From Leifsonia virtsii (GTDB lineage: Bacteria > Actinomycetota > Actinomycetes > Actinomycetales > Microbacteriaceae): DNA of 64,000 nt. The translations under genes were made by a program, and so were the position numbers. This document shows positions 1 to 9,535 of this stretch, one piece after another. Each line of letters begins with the position of its first letter. Positions within the stretch are counted from its first letter, which is position 1. The DNA lies in the NCBI RefSeq assembly GCF_030433675.1, contig NZ_JAROCB010000003.1:558001-622000 (forward strand), read 5' to 3'. Under the pieces are notes generated by a model. That model was not told the origin of the DNA, did not search any database, and worked only from the letters and a program-made list of their open reading frames with translations.

Positions 1-430
1 GCTTGTGGTCGTGGGCCGCGACCAGCCGGTCGAGGTAGTAGTCCCACCGGGGTCCCTCGTCCGCCTCCTCGACCAGCGAGCGCAGCCGTCGGCCCACCGT
101 CACTGTGGTGTGGCCGCTCGCCTCGGTCAGGTGCACGAACATCCGGTGGGAACCGCCCGCCGGCCCGACGTCGGCGTGCAGCCGATGGGGCGGGGAGCAC
201 TCCAGGATCGAGACGTCCTCCCAGTTCGCGTCGTCCCGGTCGGCGGTCATCCGGAACCGGACGGCACCGGTCGAGCCCGTCCCGGTGTACTCGCCCAGCC
301 ATGAGCTGAGCCGCGGCGACCGGCTGAAGTACGTCCACACCTCCTCGATGGGCGCCTTGAACATCCGGTCGAGGACGAGGTAGACCCCGTCGTCCTTGCG
401 GACCAGTCTTCCTGACGGCTGCGGCATCAT
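1..430 (-). CDS. SRPBCC (START-like) domain protein, 3' end outside window
   Basis: The minus strand reads from ATG at 430 (a second ATG follows directly) to the window edge without a stop, giving about 143 residues of an incomplete protein. GGAGG lies six bases upstream of the first ATG, which fixes the start. The protein begins MMPQPSGRL and contains 'FKAPIEEVWTYFSRSPRLSSWLGEY', the usual opening of the polyketide cyclase/AHSA1-like SRPBCC fold: a beta strand, then the helix that closes a hydrophobic ligand cavity. No catalytic motif is expected for this family and the ligand cannot be told. It is one of four SRPBCC-type sequences in the window. The family call is good and the role is unknown. 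Confidence 0.8.
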   Translation of the reverse strand, partial: MMPQPSGRLVRKDDGVYLVLDRMFKAPIEEVWTYFSRSPRLSSWLGEYTGTGSTGAVRFRMTADRDDANWEDVSILECSPPHRLHADVGPAGGSHRMFVHLTEASGHTTVTVGRRLRSLVEEADEGPRWDYYLDRLVAAHDHK

Positions 431-514
431 GGTGACCTCCGTCGGCTCAGCCTCTGGTGATCCACACCTTAGTCACGCCCGCCCGGAATCGGCAGTAGGC
501 CTCTGCGAGTGCTC

Positions 515-2104
515 TCAGCCCTCGAGCACGGCCATGGCGGCGTTGTGCCCTCCGAGGCCGCTGACAGCGCCGCCGCGCCGCGCGCCGGAGCCGCAGAGCA
601 GGATGCGCGGGTGCGCGGTCGCGACTCCCCACCTTTGCGCCGGCGTGTCTAGCGCGTCGCCGTCTTCGGCGAACGGCCAGGAGAGCGGGCCGTGGAAGAT
701 GTTGCCGCCCGGCATGTTGAGCGCCTGCTCCAGGTCGCGCGTCGTCTTGGTCTCGATGCACGGGTTGCCGTCGCCGTCGGTCAGCAGCAGGTCCTCCACC
801 GGCTCCGCCAGCACCGAGTTCAGGGAGGCGAGCACCGCATCCTGGAGGCGCCGGCGCGTCTCGTCGTTGTTCTCGTCGGTGAGCCAGCGGTCGGGGGTGT
901 GCAAGCCGAAGACGGTGATGGTCTGGGCCCCCGATTCGGCGAGCTCGGGGTCGAGGATGCTCGGGTCGGCGAGCGTGTGGCAGTAGATCTCGCACGGCAG
1001 CAGTTCGGGCATGACGCCGCGGCTCATCCCCGCGTAGGCCTCTTCGAGCTGCGTGTAGGTCTCGTTGATGTGGAAGGTGCCGCCGAACGCGGCCTTCGGG
1101 TCGATGCTCTCGTCGCGCAGGCGGGGCAGCCGCTTCAGGAGCAGGTTCACCTTGACCTGTGCTCCCTCCGCCTTCTCGCGCGGTGGCTCCGGGGTCTCGC
1201 CGAGCAGGCGGTCGAGCACCTCCGGGGCGACGTTGGCGAGCACGTGCGCTCCCTCGACCCGCCGCTCGTGACCGTTGCGGCGGTACTCCACGGTGCCGTC
1301 GGGGTCGATGCGGGTCACCTCGGCGCCGGTGACGATGCGGGCGCCGGCCTCGCGGGCGACGCGCGCGAGCTCTCCGGTGACCGCGCCCATGCCGCCGACG
1401 GGGACATCCCACTCGCCGGTGCCCTGTCCGATCACGTGGTACAGGAAGCAGCGGTTCTGGGCGAGCCCCGGGTCGGAGACGCTCGCGAACGTGCCGATCA
1501 GCGCGTCTGTGGCGACCACGCCGCGGACGAGGTCGTTCTCGACGCGCGACTCGATGAACTCGCCGATCGGGCGCTCGACGATCGCGTCCCACAGCTCGTC
1601 GTCGGCGACCAGCGATTTCGCCTCCGAGCGGGTGAGGAGCGGTTCGGTCACGGTCGGCCAGAGGGCACGGGCGAGCTCGCCGGTGCTTCGGTAGACCGAG
1701 TCGAACCCGTCGGCGTCGGCCGCCGCGCCGATGCGGGCGAAGGAGGCCGCGGTGGCCGTCGCGTCGGTGTTGTCGACGAGCAGTCCGGCGCCGGCGGGGT
1801 CGCCCGGGACGGGGGTGTAGGAGGAGTAGCGGCGGCGTGCGAGCCGGATGTCGAGACCGAGCTCGTCGATGATGCGCTGCGGGAGCAGGCTGACGAGGTA
1901 CGAGTAGCGGGACAGCCGGGCCTCGACGCCGGGGAACGCCTGGGCGCTGACGGCCGCGCCTCCCACGTCGTCGAGCCGTTCGAGCAGGATGACCGACTTC
2001 CCTGCGCGCGCCAGGTACGCGGCGGCGGTGAGGCCGTTGTGTCCCCCTCCCACGATGACGACGTCGTGAGTTGCGGCGGAGGACGAGGCGGCGCGGTCGG
2101 TCAT
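515..2104 (-). CDS. FAD/NAD(P)-dependent oxidoreductase, phytoene dehydrogenase-like
   Basis: 529 residues. A Rossmann FAD-binding motif sits near residue 16 (VVIVGGGHNGLTAAAYLA), followed by ARAGKSVILLE, the ribose-binding acidic end of the second strand. The C-terminus keeps the second flavin motif (ILLCGSGARRGGAVSGLGG). Length and order match the phytoene dehydrogenase-like amino-oxidase superfamily (PYROXD2-like) rather than a carotenoid desaturase, and no carotenoid genes are nearby. The substrate is unknown. The start is ATG with a TAGAGT box exactly six bases upstream and no Shine-Dalgarno, so it probably has a leaderless transcript. It diverges from putA across an 80-base gap. Confidence 0.85.
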   Translation of the reverse strand: MTDRAASSSAATHDVVIVGGGHNGLTAAAYLARAGKSVILLERLDDVGGAAVSAQAFPGVEARLSRYSYLVSLLPQRIIDELGLDIRLARRRYSSYTPVPGDPAGAGLLVDNTDATATAASFARIGAAADADGFDSVYRSTGELARALWPTVTEPLLTRSEAKSLVADDELWDAIVERPIGEFIESRVENDLVRGVVATDALIGTFASVSDPGLAQNRCFLYHVIGQGTGEWDVPVGGMGAVTGELARVAREAGARIVTGAEVTRIDPDGTVEYRRNGHERRVEGAHVLANVAPEVLDRLLGETPEPPREKAEGAQVKVNLLLKRLPRLRDESIDPKAAFGGTFHINETYTQLEEAYAGMSRGVMPELLPCEIYCHTLADPSILDPELAESGAQTITVFGLHTPDRWLTDENNDETRRRLQDAVLASLNSVLAEPVEDLLLTDGDGNPCIETKTTRDLEQALNMPGGNIFHGPLSWPFAEDGDALDTPAQRWGVATAHPRILLCGSGARRGGAVSGLGGHNAAMAVLEG

Positions 2105-2172
2105 GTCTCGACTCTAGCCGGGGAGTTATCCACAATCTCAGGTCGTGCCGGTGGCCGCCCGGCCTCGGGTAA

Positions 2173-2184
2173 TAGTGTCGTTCC
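2173..2184 (+). promoter_or_regulatory. Leaderless -10 box of putA
   Basis: TAGTGT at 2173-2178 is followed by six bases and then ATG at 2185. This places transcription start at or next to the A of the start codon, and there is no Shine-Dalgarno. The same arrangement recurs at many other starts in this window. Confidence 0.6.
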
Positions 2185-5100
2185 ATGGTCGACAACACCA
2201 AGGACGGCGCCGAGGTGCGCCCGGCGCAGATCGCTCACGAGGCGGTCGAGCTGGTGCAGCGCTGGCTGGCCGAGAGCGCGCAGAGCGGCGACGGAGACGC
2301 GCCGAAGGAAGACCCCGCGGCGCGGAGGCTGGCGGGCGTGCTCAGCGACCCCGGCGGCCTCGACTTCGCGGTCGGGTTCGTCGACGGAGTCGCACGTCCG
2401 CAAGACCTGTTCGTCGCCGGGTACAACCTGCAGCGGCTCGCGCGCCGCATCCCGCGTTTCCTGCCCTGGTATCAGCGCATCGCCATCTGGCTCGGCGGCG
2501 TGTTCGGCCCGGTGCTTCCGTGGGTGGTGATCCCCATCGCACGACTGGTGCTGCGGCGCATGGTCGGTCACCTGGTCGTCGATGCGACGCCCGAGAAGCT
2601 CGGCCCCGCGATCGAGCGCCTGCGCCGGTCCGATGACCCTGAGGGGCACGGTGCCCGGCTCAACCTCAACCTGCTCGGCGAGGCCGTGCTCGGCGAGAAG
2701 GAGGCGCTGCGCCGCCTCGAGGGCACGCGTGCGCTGCTCGCCCGCGACGACGTGGACTACGTGTCGATCAAGGTCTCGTCGATCGCGTCGCAGCTGTCGA
2801 TGTGGGCGTTCGACGAGACGGTCGATCGCGTGGTGGAGCGGCTCACGCCGCTGTACGAGCTGGCGGCGGCGTCGCCTACCCCTAAGTTCATCAACCTCGA
2901 CATGGAGGAGTACCGCGACCTCGACCTCACGATGGCGGTCTTCATGCGCATCCTGGAACAGCCGCGGCTGCTGAACCTCGAGGCGGGGATCGTCCTGCAG
3001 GCGTACCTTCCGGATGCGCTCGACGCGCTGCAGACGCTCACTGAGTGGGCGACGCAGAGGCGCATCCAGGGCGGTGCGGCGATCAAGATCCGGGTGGTGA
3101 AGGGCGCCAACCTCGCGATGGAGCGGGTGGATGCGACCATCCACGACTGGCCGCTCGCCACCTACGGCAGCAAGCAGGCGACCGACGCCAACTACAAGCG
3201 AGTGCTCGACTGGGCGCTGACGCCCGAGCACACCGACGCCGTCAAGATCGGCGTCGCCGGACACAACCTGTTCGACATCGCGTTCGCCTGGCTGCTCGCC
3301 TCGCGCCGCGGTGTCACCGACCGCATCGACTTCGAGATGCTGCTCGGCATGGCGACCCGACAGGCGGAGGCGGTCAAGGGCACCGTCGGGCAGCTGCTCC
3401 TGTACACGCCGGTCGTCGATCCGCGCGAGTTCGACGTCGCGATCTCGTACCTCATCCGGCGCCTGGAGGAGAACGCGAGCCACGAGAACTTCATGTCGGC
3501 GGTGTTCCGGCTCGACAGCGACCCTGAGCTGTTCGAGCGCGAGCGGGAGCGGTTCCTGGCGTCCGTGGCCGAGTTCGAGGCCGACTCCGGGCCGCGCGGG
3601 GCCGCTCCGCTGCCCAACCGTCAGCAGGACCGCACGCGCGAGTGGGAGGAGGCGTCGGCGCCCGCATTCACCCGGCCGCCTGCGCCGGCCGCCGTCCCGG
3701 CCGAGGAGGATCAGGGCCTGACGAGCGTCGTGCTCGGGCTCACCCGCGGTTCGGGCGGCATCGATCTGATGCCGGAGGCGGCACCCGGGCCGGCGGCGGC
3801 CGCGCCGGCGATCGCAGCGCAGGAGGAGGGGTTCCGCAACGCGCCCGACACCGACCCGTCGCGTGCGGCGAACCGGCTCTGGGGCCGGCGCATCCTCGCG
3901 AGGTCGCAGGGCTCGGCCCTCGGCGTCGAGACCATCGCTGCGTCGGTCATCACCGATGCCGAGCGCCTCGACGAGATCATCACCGGAGTCGCCCAGGCCG
4001 GCGCCGCCTGGGGAGCCCGGACCGGTCACGACCGAGCCGCGGTGCTCGACCGGGCCGGTCATGCGCTGGAGGCCAACCGCGACCGACTCATCGAGGTGAT
4101 GGCGGCGGAGACCGGCAAGACCATCGCAGAGGCCGACCCCGAGGTGAGCGAGGCCGTCGACTTCGCCCACTACTACGCGACGCGTGCCCGCGAGCTCGAC
4201 GTGGTGCAGGGTGCTCGCTTCGTGCCCTCCGCCCTCACGGTCGTCGCGCCGCCGTGGAACTTCCCGGTCGCGATCCCGGCCGGTTCGGTGCTGGCTGCGC
4301 TCGCCGCGGGAAGCGGCGTCGTGATCAAGCCGGCGCCGCAGGCACGGCGCTCGGCGGCGGTCATGGTGGAGTCGCTGTGGGAGGCGGGGATCCCGCGCGA
4401 CCTGCTCGCGCTCGTCGACGTCGCGGAGAACGAGCTCGGACAGCAGCTGATCTCCGATCCGCGGGTCGACCGGGTCATCCTCACCGGTTCGTACGAGACG
4501 GCGAAGCTGTTCCGCTCCTGGCGACCCGACCTTCCCCTGCTCGCCGAGACCAGCGGCAAGAACGCGATCATCGTCACACCGAGCGCCGACTACGACCTGG
4601 CCGTCTCGGACATCGTGAAGAGCGCGTTCGGGCACGCAGGCCAGAAGTGCTCCGCGGCGAGCCTCGTCATCCTGGTCGGGTCGGTGGCGAAGTCCGAGCG
4701 GTTCCGCAATCAGCTTCTGGACGCCGTGGCGAGTCTCCGGGTCGGCTACCCGTGGGATCCGACCAGTCAGATGGGTCCCCTGATCGAGCCCGCCTCGGGC
4801 AAGCTGCTGCATGCTCTGACGACCCTCGGCGCCGACGAGGAGTGGCTCGTGCAGCCGAAGCCCCTCGACGACACGGGGCGGCTCTGGTCTCCCGGCGTGC
4901 GCACGGGAGTCCAGCCCGGCTCCTACTTCCACCTCACCGAGTTCTTCGGGCCGGTGCTCGGCATCATGACGGCGCGCGACCTGGAGGAGGCCATCCGCTT
5001 CCAGAACGCCGTCGAGTACGGCCTCACCGCGGGCCTGCACTCGCTCGACTCGGACGAGCTCGCGCTGTGGCTCGACACCGTCGAGGCGGGCAACCTCTAC

Positions 5101-5859
5101 GTCAATCGAGGGATCACCGGGGCGATCGTCCGCCGTCAGCCGTTCGGTGGTTGGAAGCGCTCCTCGGTCGGAGCCGGGACCAAGGCGGGCGGTCCCAACT
5201 ACCTGCTCGGACTCGGCTCGTGGGAGCCTGAGGCCGGGCACTCCAGCTCGAGCCTCCATCTGCGCGGCCTCGAGCAGCGCGTGTCCGACCTCATCGAGTC
5301 CGGACAGTCGTCGATGGACTACCCGTCCTTCGACCTCGTGCGCCGGTCCGCACTGAGCGATGCGATCGCGGTCGCCACCGAGTACCACCGCGTGACCGAC
5401 GTCTCCGGGCTCGGCGTCGAGCGCAATCTGTTCCGTTACCGCCCGGTCCCCGTCGCCATCCGGCTCTCCGAGGGTAGCTCGCTGCCGGAGCTCCTCCGGG
5501 TGATGGCCGCCGGCACCGTCGCGCGCTCGCCGTTCACGGTGAGCACCCCGGTGAAGCTGCCGCGCGCCATGCAGGCGCTGCTCCGCGAGCGGGAGGTCGA
5601 GGTGACGGTCGAGTCCGACGCCCACTGGCTCTCGCGCGTGCGCGCCAGGAGGATCGCGGCGCATCGCATCCGCCTCATCGGCGGCGACCCGGCGGCGCTC
5701 GCGGCCGCACTCGGCGGGAGCCCCGACGTGGCGATCCACCACGGGCCGGTCACGCCCTCGGGGCGGGTCGAGGTGCTGACCTTCGTGCGCGAGCAGGCCA
5801 TCTCGATCACCAACCACCGGTTCGGCAACCCGACGAAGCTCTCCGACGGCGTCATCTGA
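2185..5859 (+). CDS. putA: Bifunctional proline dehydrogenase / glutamate-semialdehyde dehydrogenase (PutA)
   Basis: 1224 residues. The enzyme oxidises proline to glutamate in two steps, with FAD in the first and NAD+ in the second. Residues about 60-450 form the proline dehydrogenase barrel, ending in the substrate-binding helix (YLIRRLEENASHENFMS). A low-complexity linker follows, then the aldehyde dehydrogenase domain at about 540-1010, with Glu788 (LAETSGKN) and nucleophile Cys822 (GHAGQKCSA). The last 200 residues are an extra C-terminal domain. There is no N-terminal ribbon-helix-helix DNA-binding domain, so this is not the autoregulatory enterobacterial form. No proline transporter lies next to it. 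The call is very secure. Confidence 0.96.
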   Translation: MVDNTKDGAEVRPAQIAHEAVELVQRWLAESAQSGDGDAPKEDPAARRLAGVLSDPGGLDFAVGFVDGVARPQDLFVAGYNLQRLARRIPRFLPWYQRIAIWLGGVFGPVLPWVVIPIARLVLRRMVGHLVVDATPEKLGPAIERLRRSDDPEGHGARLNLNLLGEAVLGEKEALRRLEGTRALLARDDVDYVSIKVSSIASQLSMWAFDETVDRVVERLTPLYELAAASPTPKFINLDMEEYRDLDLTMAVFMRILEQPRLLNLEAGIVLQAYLPDALDALQTLTEWATQRRIQGGAAIKIRVVKGANLAMERVDATIHDWPLATYGSKQATDANYKRVLDWALTPEHTDAVKIGVAGHNLFDIAFAWLLASRRGVTDRIDFEMLLGMATRQAEAVKGTVGQLLLYTPVVDPREFDVAISYLIRRLEENASHENFMSAVFRLDSDPELFERERERFLASVAEFEADSGPRGAAPLPNRQQDRTREWEEASAPAFTRPPAPAAVPAEEDQGLTSVVLGLTRGSGGIDLMPEAAPGPAAAAPAIAAQEEGFRNAPDTDPSRAANRLWGRRILARSQGSALGVETIAASVITDAERLDEIITGVAQAGAAWGARTGHDRAAVLDRAGHALEANRDRLIEVMAAETGKTIAEADPEVSEAVDFAHYYATRARELDVVQGARFVPSALTVVAPPWNFPVAIPAGSVLAALAAGSGVVIKPAPQARRSAAVMVESLWEAGIPRDLLALVDVAENELGQQLISDPRVDRVILTGSYETAKLFRSWRPDLPLLAETSGKNAIIVTPSADYDLAVSDIVKSAFGHAGQKCSAASLVILVGSVAKSERFRNQLLDAVASLRVGYPWDPTSQMGPLIEPASGKLLHALTTLGADEEWLVQPKPLDDTGRLWSPGVRTGVQPGSYFHLTEFFGPVLGIMTARDLEEAIRFQNAVEYGLTAGLHSLDSDELALWLDTVEAGNLYVNRGITGAIVRRQPFGGWKRSSVGAGTKAGGPNYLLGLGSWEPEAGHSSSSLHLRGLEQRVSDLIESGQSSMDYPSFDLVRRSALSDAIAVATEYHRVTDVSGLGVERNLFRYRPVPVAIRLSEGSSLPELLRVMAAGTVARSPFTVSTPVKLPRAMQALLREREVEVTVESDAHWLSRVRARRIAAHRIRLIGGDPAALAAALGGSPDVAIHHGPVTPSGRVEVLTFVREQAISITNHRFGNPTKLSDGVI

Positions 5860-5908
5860 CGCCGCCGAGCCGCCCCGCGCCGATCCCGGCACGCGTACTG
5901 TGAGACCC

Positions 5909-6742
5909 ATGACGACCTCCATCCCCTCGCTTCCGCTCACCGGCGGGGGCAGCATCCCGCAGCTCGGCCTGGGCACGTGGCCCCTCGATGACGCCGAGGT
6001 GCAGCGAGCCGTCGTGGCGGCCGCGGAGGCGGGATACCGGCACGTGGACACCGCGGTGAAGTACGGCAACGAGACCGGCGTCGGGCGCGGACTCGCCGCG
6101 AGCGGGGTGCCGCGCGAGGAGTGGTTCGTCACCACCAAGCTGGACGGCACCTACCAGGGCGACGAGCGGGCGGTCGGCGGCCTCGATGACAGCCTGGCGC
6201 GACTCGGGCTCGACTACGTCGACCTGCTGCTCATCCACTGGCCGCTCCCGCAGCGCGACCAGTACGTGTCCACCTGGGAGACGTTCATCCGCCTCCGCGA
6301 GGCGGGCAAGGCGCGCGCGATCGGCGTCTCGAACTTCAAGCCGGCCCACATCGACCGGCTGATCGCCGAGACCGGGGTCGTTCCCGCGGTCAACCAGGTC
6401 CAGCTGAGCCCGGCGATCCCGCGACGGGCCCAGCGCGAGTACGACGCAGAGCACGGCATCGTCACCGAGTCGTGGAGCCCCATCGGCGCCGGGAGCGACC
6501 TACTGGCGCAGCCGGAGGTCGTCCGGGTCGCCGACAAGCACGGCCGCACGCCCGCGCAGGTCGTGCTGCGCTGGCACGTGCAGAACGGCCTGGTCGCCAT
6601 CCCGAAGTCGCGCGACCCCGAGCGGATGGCGCAGAACCTCGCCGTGTTCGACTTCGCGCTCGACGCCGACGACCTCGCCGCGTTCGACACACTCGACCAG
6701 GGACCGGACGCGGGCGTCGACTCCGACCGCAGCGGGCACTGA
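5909..6742 (+). CDS. Aldo/keto reductase
   Basis: 277 residues, cytosolic NADPH-dependent carbonyl reductase of the AKR superfamily. The catalytic Asp and Tyr are in HVDTAVKYGNE, Lys is in VTTKLDG and His is in LLIHWPLP. The phosphate-binding end is VAIPKSRDPERM. It resembles the 2,5-diketogluconate reductase-like AKR5 group. ATG 5909 is preferred: TACTGT ends seven bases upstream, and an in-frame GTG at 5900 would lie within that promoter spacing. It converges with the sensor kinase gene across a hairpin. Confidence 0.9.
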   Translation: MTTSIPSLPLTGGGSIPQLGLGTWPLDDAEVQRAVVAAAEAGYRHVDTAVKYGNETGVGRGLAASGVPREEWFVTTKLDGTYQGDERAVGGLDDSLARLGLDYVDLLLIHWPLPQRDQYVSTWETFIRLREAGKARAIGVSNFKPAHIDRLIAETGVVPAVNQVQLSPAIPRRAQREYDAEHGIVTESWSPIGAGSDLLAQPEVVRVADKHGRTPAQVVLRWHVQNGLVAIPKSRDPERMAQNLAVFDFALDADDLAAFDTLDQGPDAGVDSDRSGH

Positions 6743-6752
6743 CCCGCAGAAC

Positions 6753-6785
6753 GCTCAGCCGACCTCGACCGACCGCCGGCTGAGC
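6753..6785. terminator. Bidirectional hairpin between aldo/keto reductase and sensor kinase
   Basis: GCTCAGCCG (6753-6761) pairs perfectly with CGGCTGAGC (6777-6785) around a 15-base loop. It lies between two convergent stop codons. No T-tract follows on either side. Confidence 0.65.
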
Positions 6786-6788
6786 CCG

Positions 6789-8228
6789 TCAGTCGTGGCG
6801 CAGGGGCAGCCTCACCGTCACCGTGAGGCCCGACGGTTTCGCGTTCGCAAGGATCACCCGGCCGCCGGCCGCACCGGCCAGCGCCGCGACGATGGCGAGC
6901 CCCAGCCCGCCACCGGACCGTCCGGTCGTGCGCGCGCCGTCCGCGCGCGTGAAACGGTCGAGGGCGACCGGGATGAACTCCTCCGGCATGCCAGGGCCGG
7001 TGTCGCGGACGGTGAGCACGACCTCCTGGCCGCCCTCGCCGCCCTCGCCCTCGCGGTCCGCCAGGGCGAGGGTGGCCGTGACCGTGTCCTCCGGGTGGCT
7101 CTCGGGTGAGGTGCGGATCGCGGTGATCGCGTTGCCGAGCAGGTTGTCCAGGATGCGGCCGAAGTCGGTCGGCGACAGCGCGACGCGCGAGCCCGCGTCG
7201 GGGCGTCGGCGCGGGTCGTAGTCGAAATCCACCGAGATGCCGGTCGCCTCGTCGTCGCTGCTCACCAGCAGCCGCGCGCGGTCGATGGCGTCGGTGAGCT
7301 CGTCGACGAGCGTGCGCCAGTCGATGCGTCCGCTCGACGGGCCGGCCTCGATGCGGGACAGCTCGAGGAGGTTGTTGGCCAGCTGGGCGAGGCGGATCGC
7401 GGTCGAGTGCGACGAGCGGATGTCGTGCAGCAGCGCCTCCGGATCTCCCGCGTCCAGCTCGGCCAGCTCCAGCTGTCCGCGCAGCACCGCCAGCGGCGTC
7501 CGCAGCTCGTGGCTGGCATCCGACACCATCTGGCGCTCGCGGTCCGCCGAGGCGCGCAAACGCAGGATGAGGTCGTTGAGGGTCGTCGCGAGCTCCGAGA
7601 GCTCGTCCTGGGCCGGCCCGACCGGCAGCAGGCCCGCCTCGTCCGGTGTCGACGCCGCGATGCGGTCCGCCTGCTCGCGCATCCGGCTCACCGGCCGCAG
7701 CGCTGTGCGGGTCAGTAGCCACGACGCGCCGCCGAACGCGAAGATCAGCACGCCGGCCCCCGCGAGCAGGGCCGCGGTCAGCCGGTCGAGCAGCAGGGCG
7801 GTGGTCTCCTCGTTGCGGGCCGCGACCACGTGCATGGTCCCGTTCGGGGTCTCGACGTCACGGGTGAGCACCACGTAGTGCTCGTCGCCGACCTGGACAT
7901 CGCGCACGCCGGGTCCGCGGTCGACGAGCGACGGCATCCGGTCCTCGAGCCCCTCCGGCATGGTCGACGCGAGGATGGCGCCCTGATCGTCGACGATCGC
8001 CAGCTCCTGCCCGCCGCCGGGAAGGTCGAACGGTCCGGTCGGCTTGGTCGCGAGCGACTGCGCCGGTGCGGCGACGTCGTTGCTGAGGAGCGTGAGGGTG
8101 GCGTTGTGCAGGATCGACGAGACGCCGATGCGGATGATGACGACGGCGACGAGGGCGAACAGGGCCGCGACGATCAGGCTGCCGATCGTGATGCGCGCCG
8201 TGATCGACAGACGCCGCAGCGCGTTCAC
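6789..8228 (-). CDS. Two-component sensor histidine kinase
   Basis: 479 residues. A first membrane segment at about residues 9-33, an extracytoplasmic domain of about 120 residues, and a second membrane segment (LTAALLAGAGVLIFAFGGAS) are followed by HAMP, the dimerisation helix with the phosphoacceptor His (ASHELRTPLAVL) and an ATPase domain with N box (RILDNLLGNAI), G1 (DTGPGMP) and G2 (GGGLGLAI). The start is GTG at 8228, overlapping the regulator stop in a GTGA. This shows translational coupling and makes the pair cognate. The extracytoplasmic domain has no recognisable ligand motif, so the signal is unknown. Confidence 0.92.
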   Translation of the reverse strand: MNALRRLSITARITIGSLIVAALFALVAVVIIRIGVSSILHNATLTLLSNDVAAPAQSLATKPTGPFDLPGGGQELAIVDDQGAILASTMPEGLEDRMPSLVDRGPGVRDVQVGDEHYVVLTRDVETPNGTMHVVAARNEETTALLLDRLTAALLAGAGVLIFAFGGASWLLTRTALRPVSRMREQADRIAASTPDEAGLLPVGPAQDELSELATTLNDLILRLRASADRERQMVSDASHELRTPLAVLRGQLELAELDAGDPEALLHDIRSSHSTAIRLAQLANNLLELSRIEAGPSSGRIDWRTLVDELTDAIDRARLLVSSDDEATGISVDFDYDPRRRPDAGSRVALSPTDFGRILDNLLGNAITAIRTSPESHPEDTVTATLALADREGEGGEGGQEVVLTVRDTGPGMPEEFIPVALDRFTRADGARTTGRSGGGLGLAIVAALAGAAGGRVILANAKPSGLTVTVRLPLRHD

Positions 8229-8971
8229 GGGGCGGATGCGGTGTCGGGGGTGCTCTGCGCCGTCTCGTCGGCCGTGCCCGACCGCTTGGCGTCTGCGGCG
8301 TTGCGGGCGTCGAGCCGGTAGCCGCGCCCGCGCTCGGTGACGATCGACAGGCCGGCGCCGGCGGCGTCCAGCTTCTTGCGCAGGTAGGAGACGTACTGGT
8401 CGATGACGTTGGTGCCGATGTTCTCGGTGGTGCCCCAGACTGACTCGAGGATGTCGGAGCGGGACAGCGTCTTGTCCGGGTTGGTCGCGAACAGCCGCAG
8501 CAGCGTGAACTCCCGGCGGCTGAGCGGCATCTCGTGCCCGGCGACGAGCGCCTGGTGCTCGTGCGAGTCGATCGTGAGACGGCCGACGGTCACCTGGGGG
8601 CGCATCCCGGTGGGCTCCCGGCGCAGCAGCGCGCGGACGCGCGCGGCCAGCTCGGCGAACGCGAACGGCTTCGTGAGGTAATCGTCGGCACCGGAGTCGA
8701 GGCCGTGCACGCGGTCCTCGATCGCGTCCCGCGCGGTCAGCAGCAGGATCGGCATCGGGTTGGCGGCCTCGCGGATGTGCCGGCACAGCTCGAACCCGCT
8801 CATCCCGGGCAGCATCACGTCGATCGCGGCCGCCGAGTAGGCGTCGCTGCGGAGCGCGATGAGCGCATCCACGCCGTTCGTGACCAGCGTCACGTCGTAT
8901 CCCTCGGCTGCGAGCCCTCGCTCGACGAGGCCCCCCATGTCCGGATCGTCTTCGACAACCAGCAGCTTCAT
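8225..8971 (-). CDS. OmpR/PhoB-family response regulator
   Basis: 248 residues. The receiver domain has the acidic pair Glu7-Asp8-Asp9, phosphoacceptor Asp51 (AAIDVMLPG), Thr79 and Lys101 (LTKPF). The C-terminal winged helix (residues about 125-222) ends in the typical SIVTERGRGYRLD. A 25-residue polar tail follows. It is the first gene of the pair and is followed with a 4-base overlap by the kinase. CACGAT six bases before ATG resembles the leaderless -10 box common here. Confidence 0.94.
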   Translation of the reverse strand: MKLLVVEDDPDMGGLVERGLAAEGYDVTLVTNGVDALIALRSDAYSAAAIDVMLPGMSGFELCRHIREAANPMPILLLTARDAIEDRVHGLDSGADDYLTKPFAFAELAARVRALLRREPTGMRPQVTVGRLTIDSHEHQALVAGHEMPLSRREFTLLRLFATNPDKTLSRSDILESVWGTTENIGTNVIDQYVSYLRKKLDAAGAGLSIVTERGRGYRLDARNAADAKRSGTADETAQSTPDTASAP

Positions 8972-9059
8972 GCGCCCATCGTGCCACTGTTGGCCGTGCC
9001 GGCGCTCGGACCGGGCCCTCGCGCGCCCAGGGATCGCTGAACGTTCTCGCAGGAGAGGG

Positions 9060-9485
9060 TCAGCCTTCTTCGACGACGCGCTTCAGCGACTCCAGCACTG
9101 CGGCCCAGTTGCCGCTCAACCGCTCCGCCTCCGCATCGTCGGCGCAGCCGTCCTGGGTGATGGTGACGAGGGTTCCGTCGCCCTCCTCGGCGAGCAGGTA
9201 CGAGACGGTCTGGTAGCTCGCCGGCTCGTCCGGCTTCCCGCTGAGCGGGCTGTAGTAGCTCGTGACGAGGCGGTCGCCCGGCACGATCTCGAGGATGGTC
9301 CCCTTGTCCTCGTACGGCCGGCCGTCCCACTCGCCTCGGTAGAGGATGGGGCTCCCCTCCCGCCAGTCCGTCTCGACGCGACTGCCGAACAGGTAGCGGC
9401 TGATCGTCTCGGGATCGGTCAGGGCGTGCCAGAGGCGCTCGCGGGACGCGTCGACGCGGAGTTCGGCTCGTGCTGTCGTGGTCAT
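9060..9485 (-). CDS. SRPBCC / AHSA1-type domain protein
   Basis: 141 residues, a single START-like fold of the activator-of-Hsp90-ATPase type common in bacteria: N-terminal strand, then RERLWHALTDPETISRYLFG, and a long C-terminal helix ending in NWAAVLESLKRVVEEG. ATG 9485 is the natural family start. There is no clear Shine-Dalgarno, and GAGACT lies six bases upstream. The ligand is unknown. The next gene on the same strand is an Lrp-type regulator. Confidence 0.88.
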   Translation of the reverse strand: MTTTARAELRVDASRERLWHALTDPETISRYLFGSRVETDWREGSPILYRGEWDGRPYEDKGTILEIVPGDRLVTSYYSPLSGKPDEPASYQTVSYLLAEEGDGTLVTITQDGCADDAEAERLSGNWAAVLESLKRVVEEG

Positions 9486-9535
9486 GCGGCCAGTCTCGCC
9501 GGTGCCGTGGGTGCGGTCTTGAAGATTCGCGACGC

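Noticed and set aside
5846-5863. Short hairpin at the putA stop
   Set aside because: Seven-bp stem overlapping the stop in GC-rich coding sequence is within chance expectation.
2101-6150. Very long open frame (over 1300 codons) antisense to putA
   Set aside because: Product is Arg/Gly/Asp-rich low-complexity text typical of the complementary strand in GC-rich DNA, while putA on the other strand has full domain matches. The similar frames opposite 9.5-12.2 kb and 43.7-45.5 kb were dropped for the same reason.
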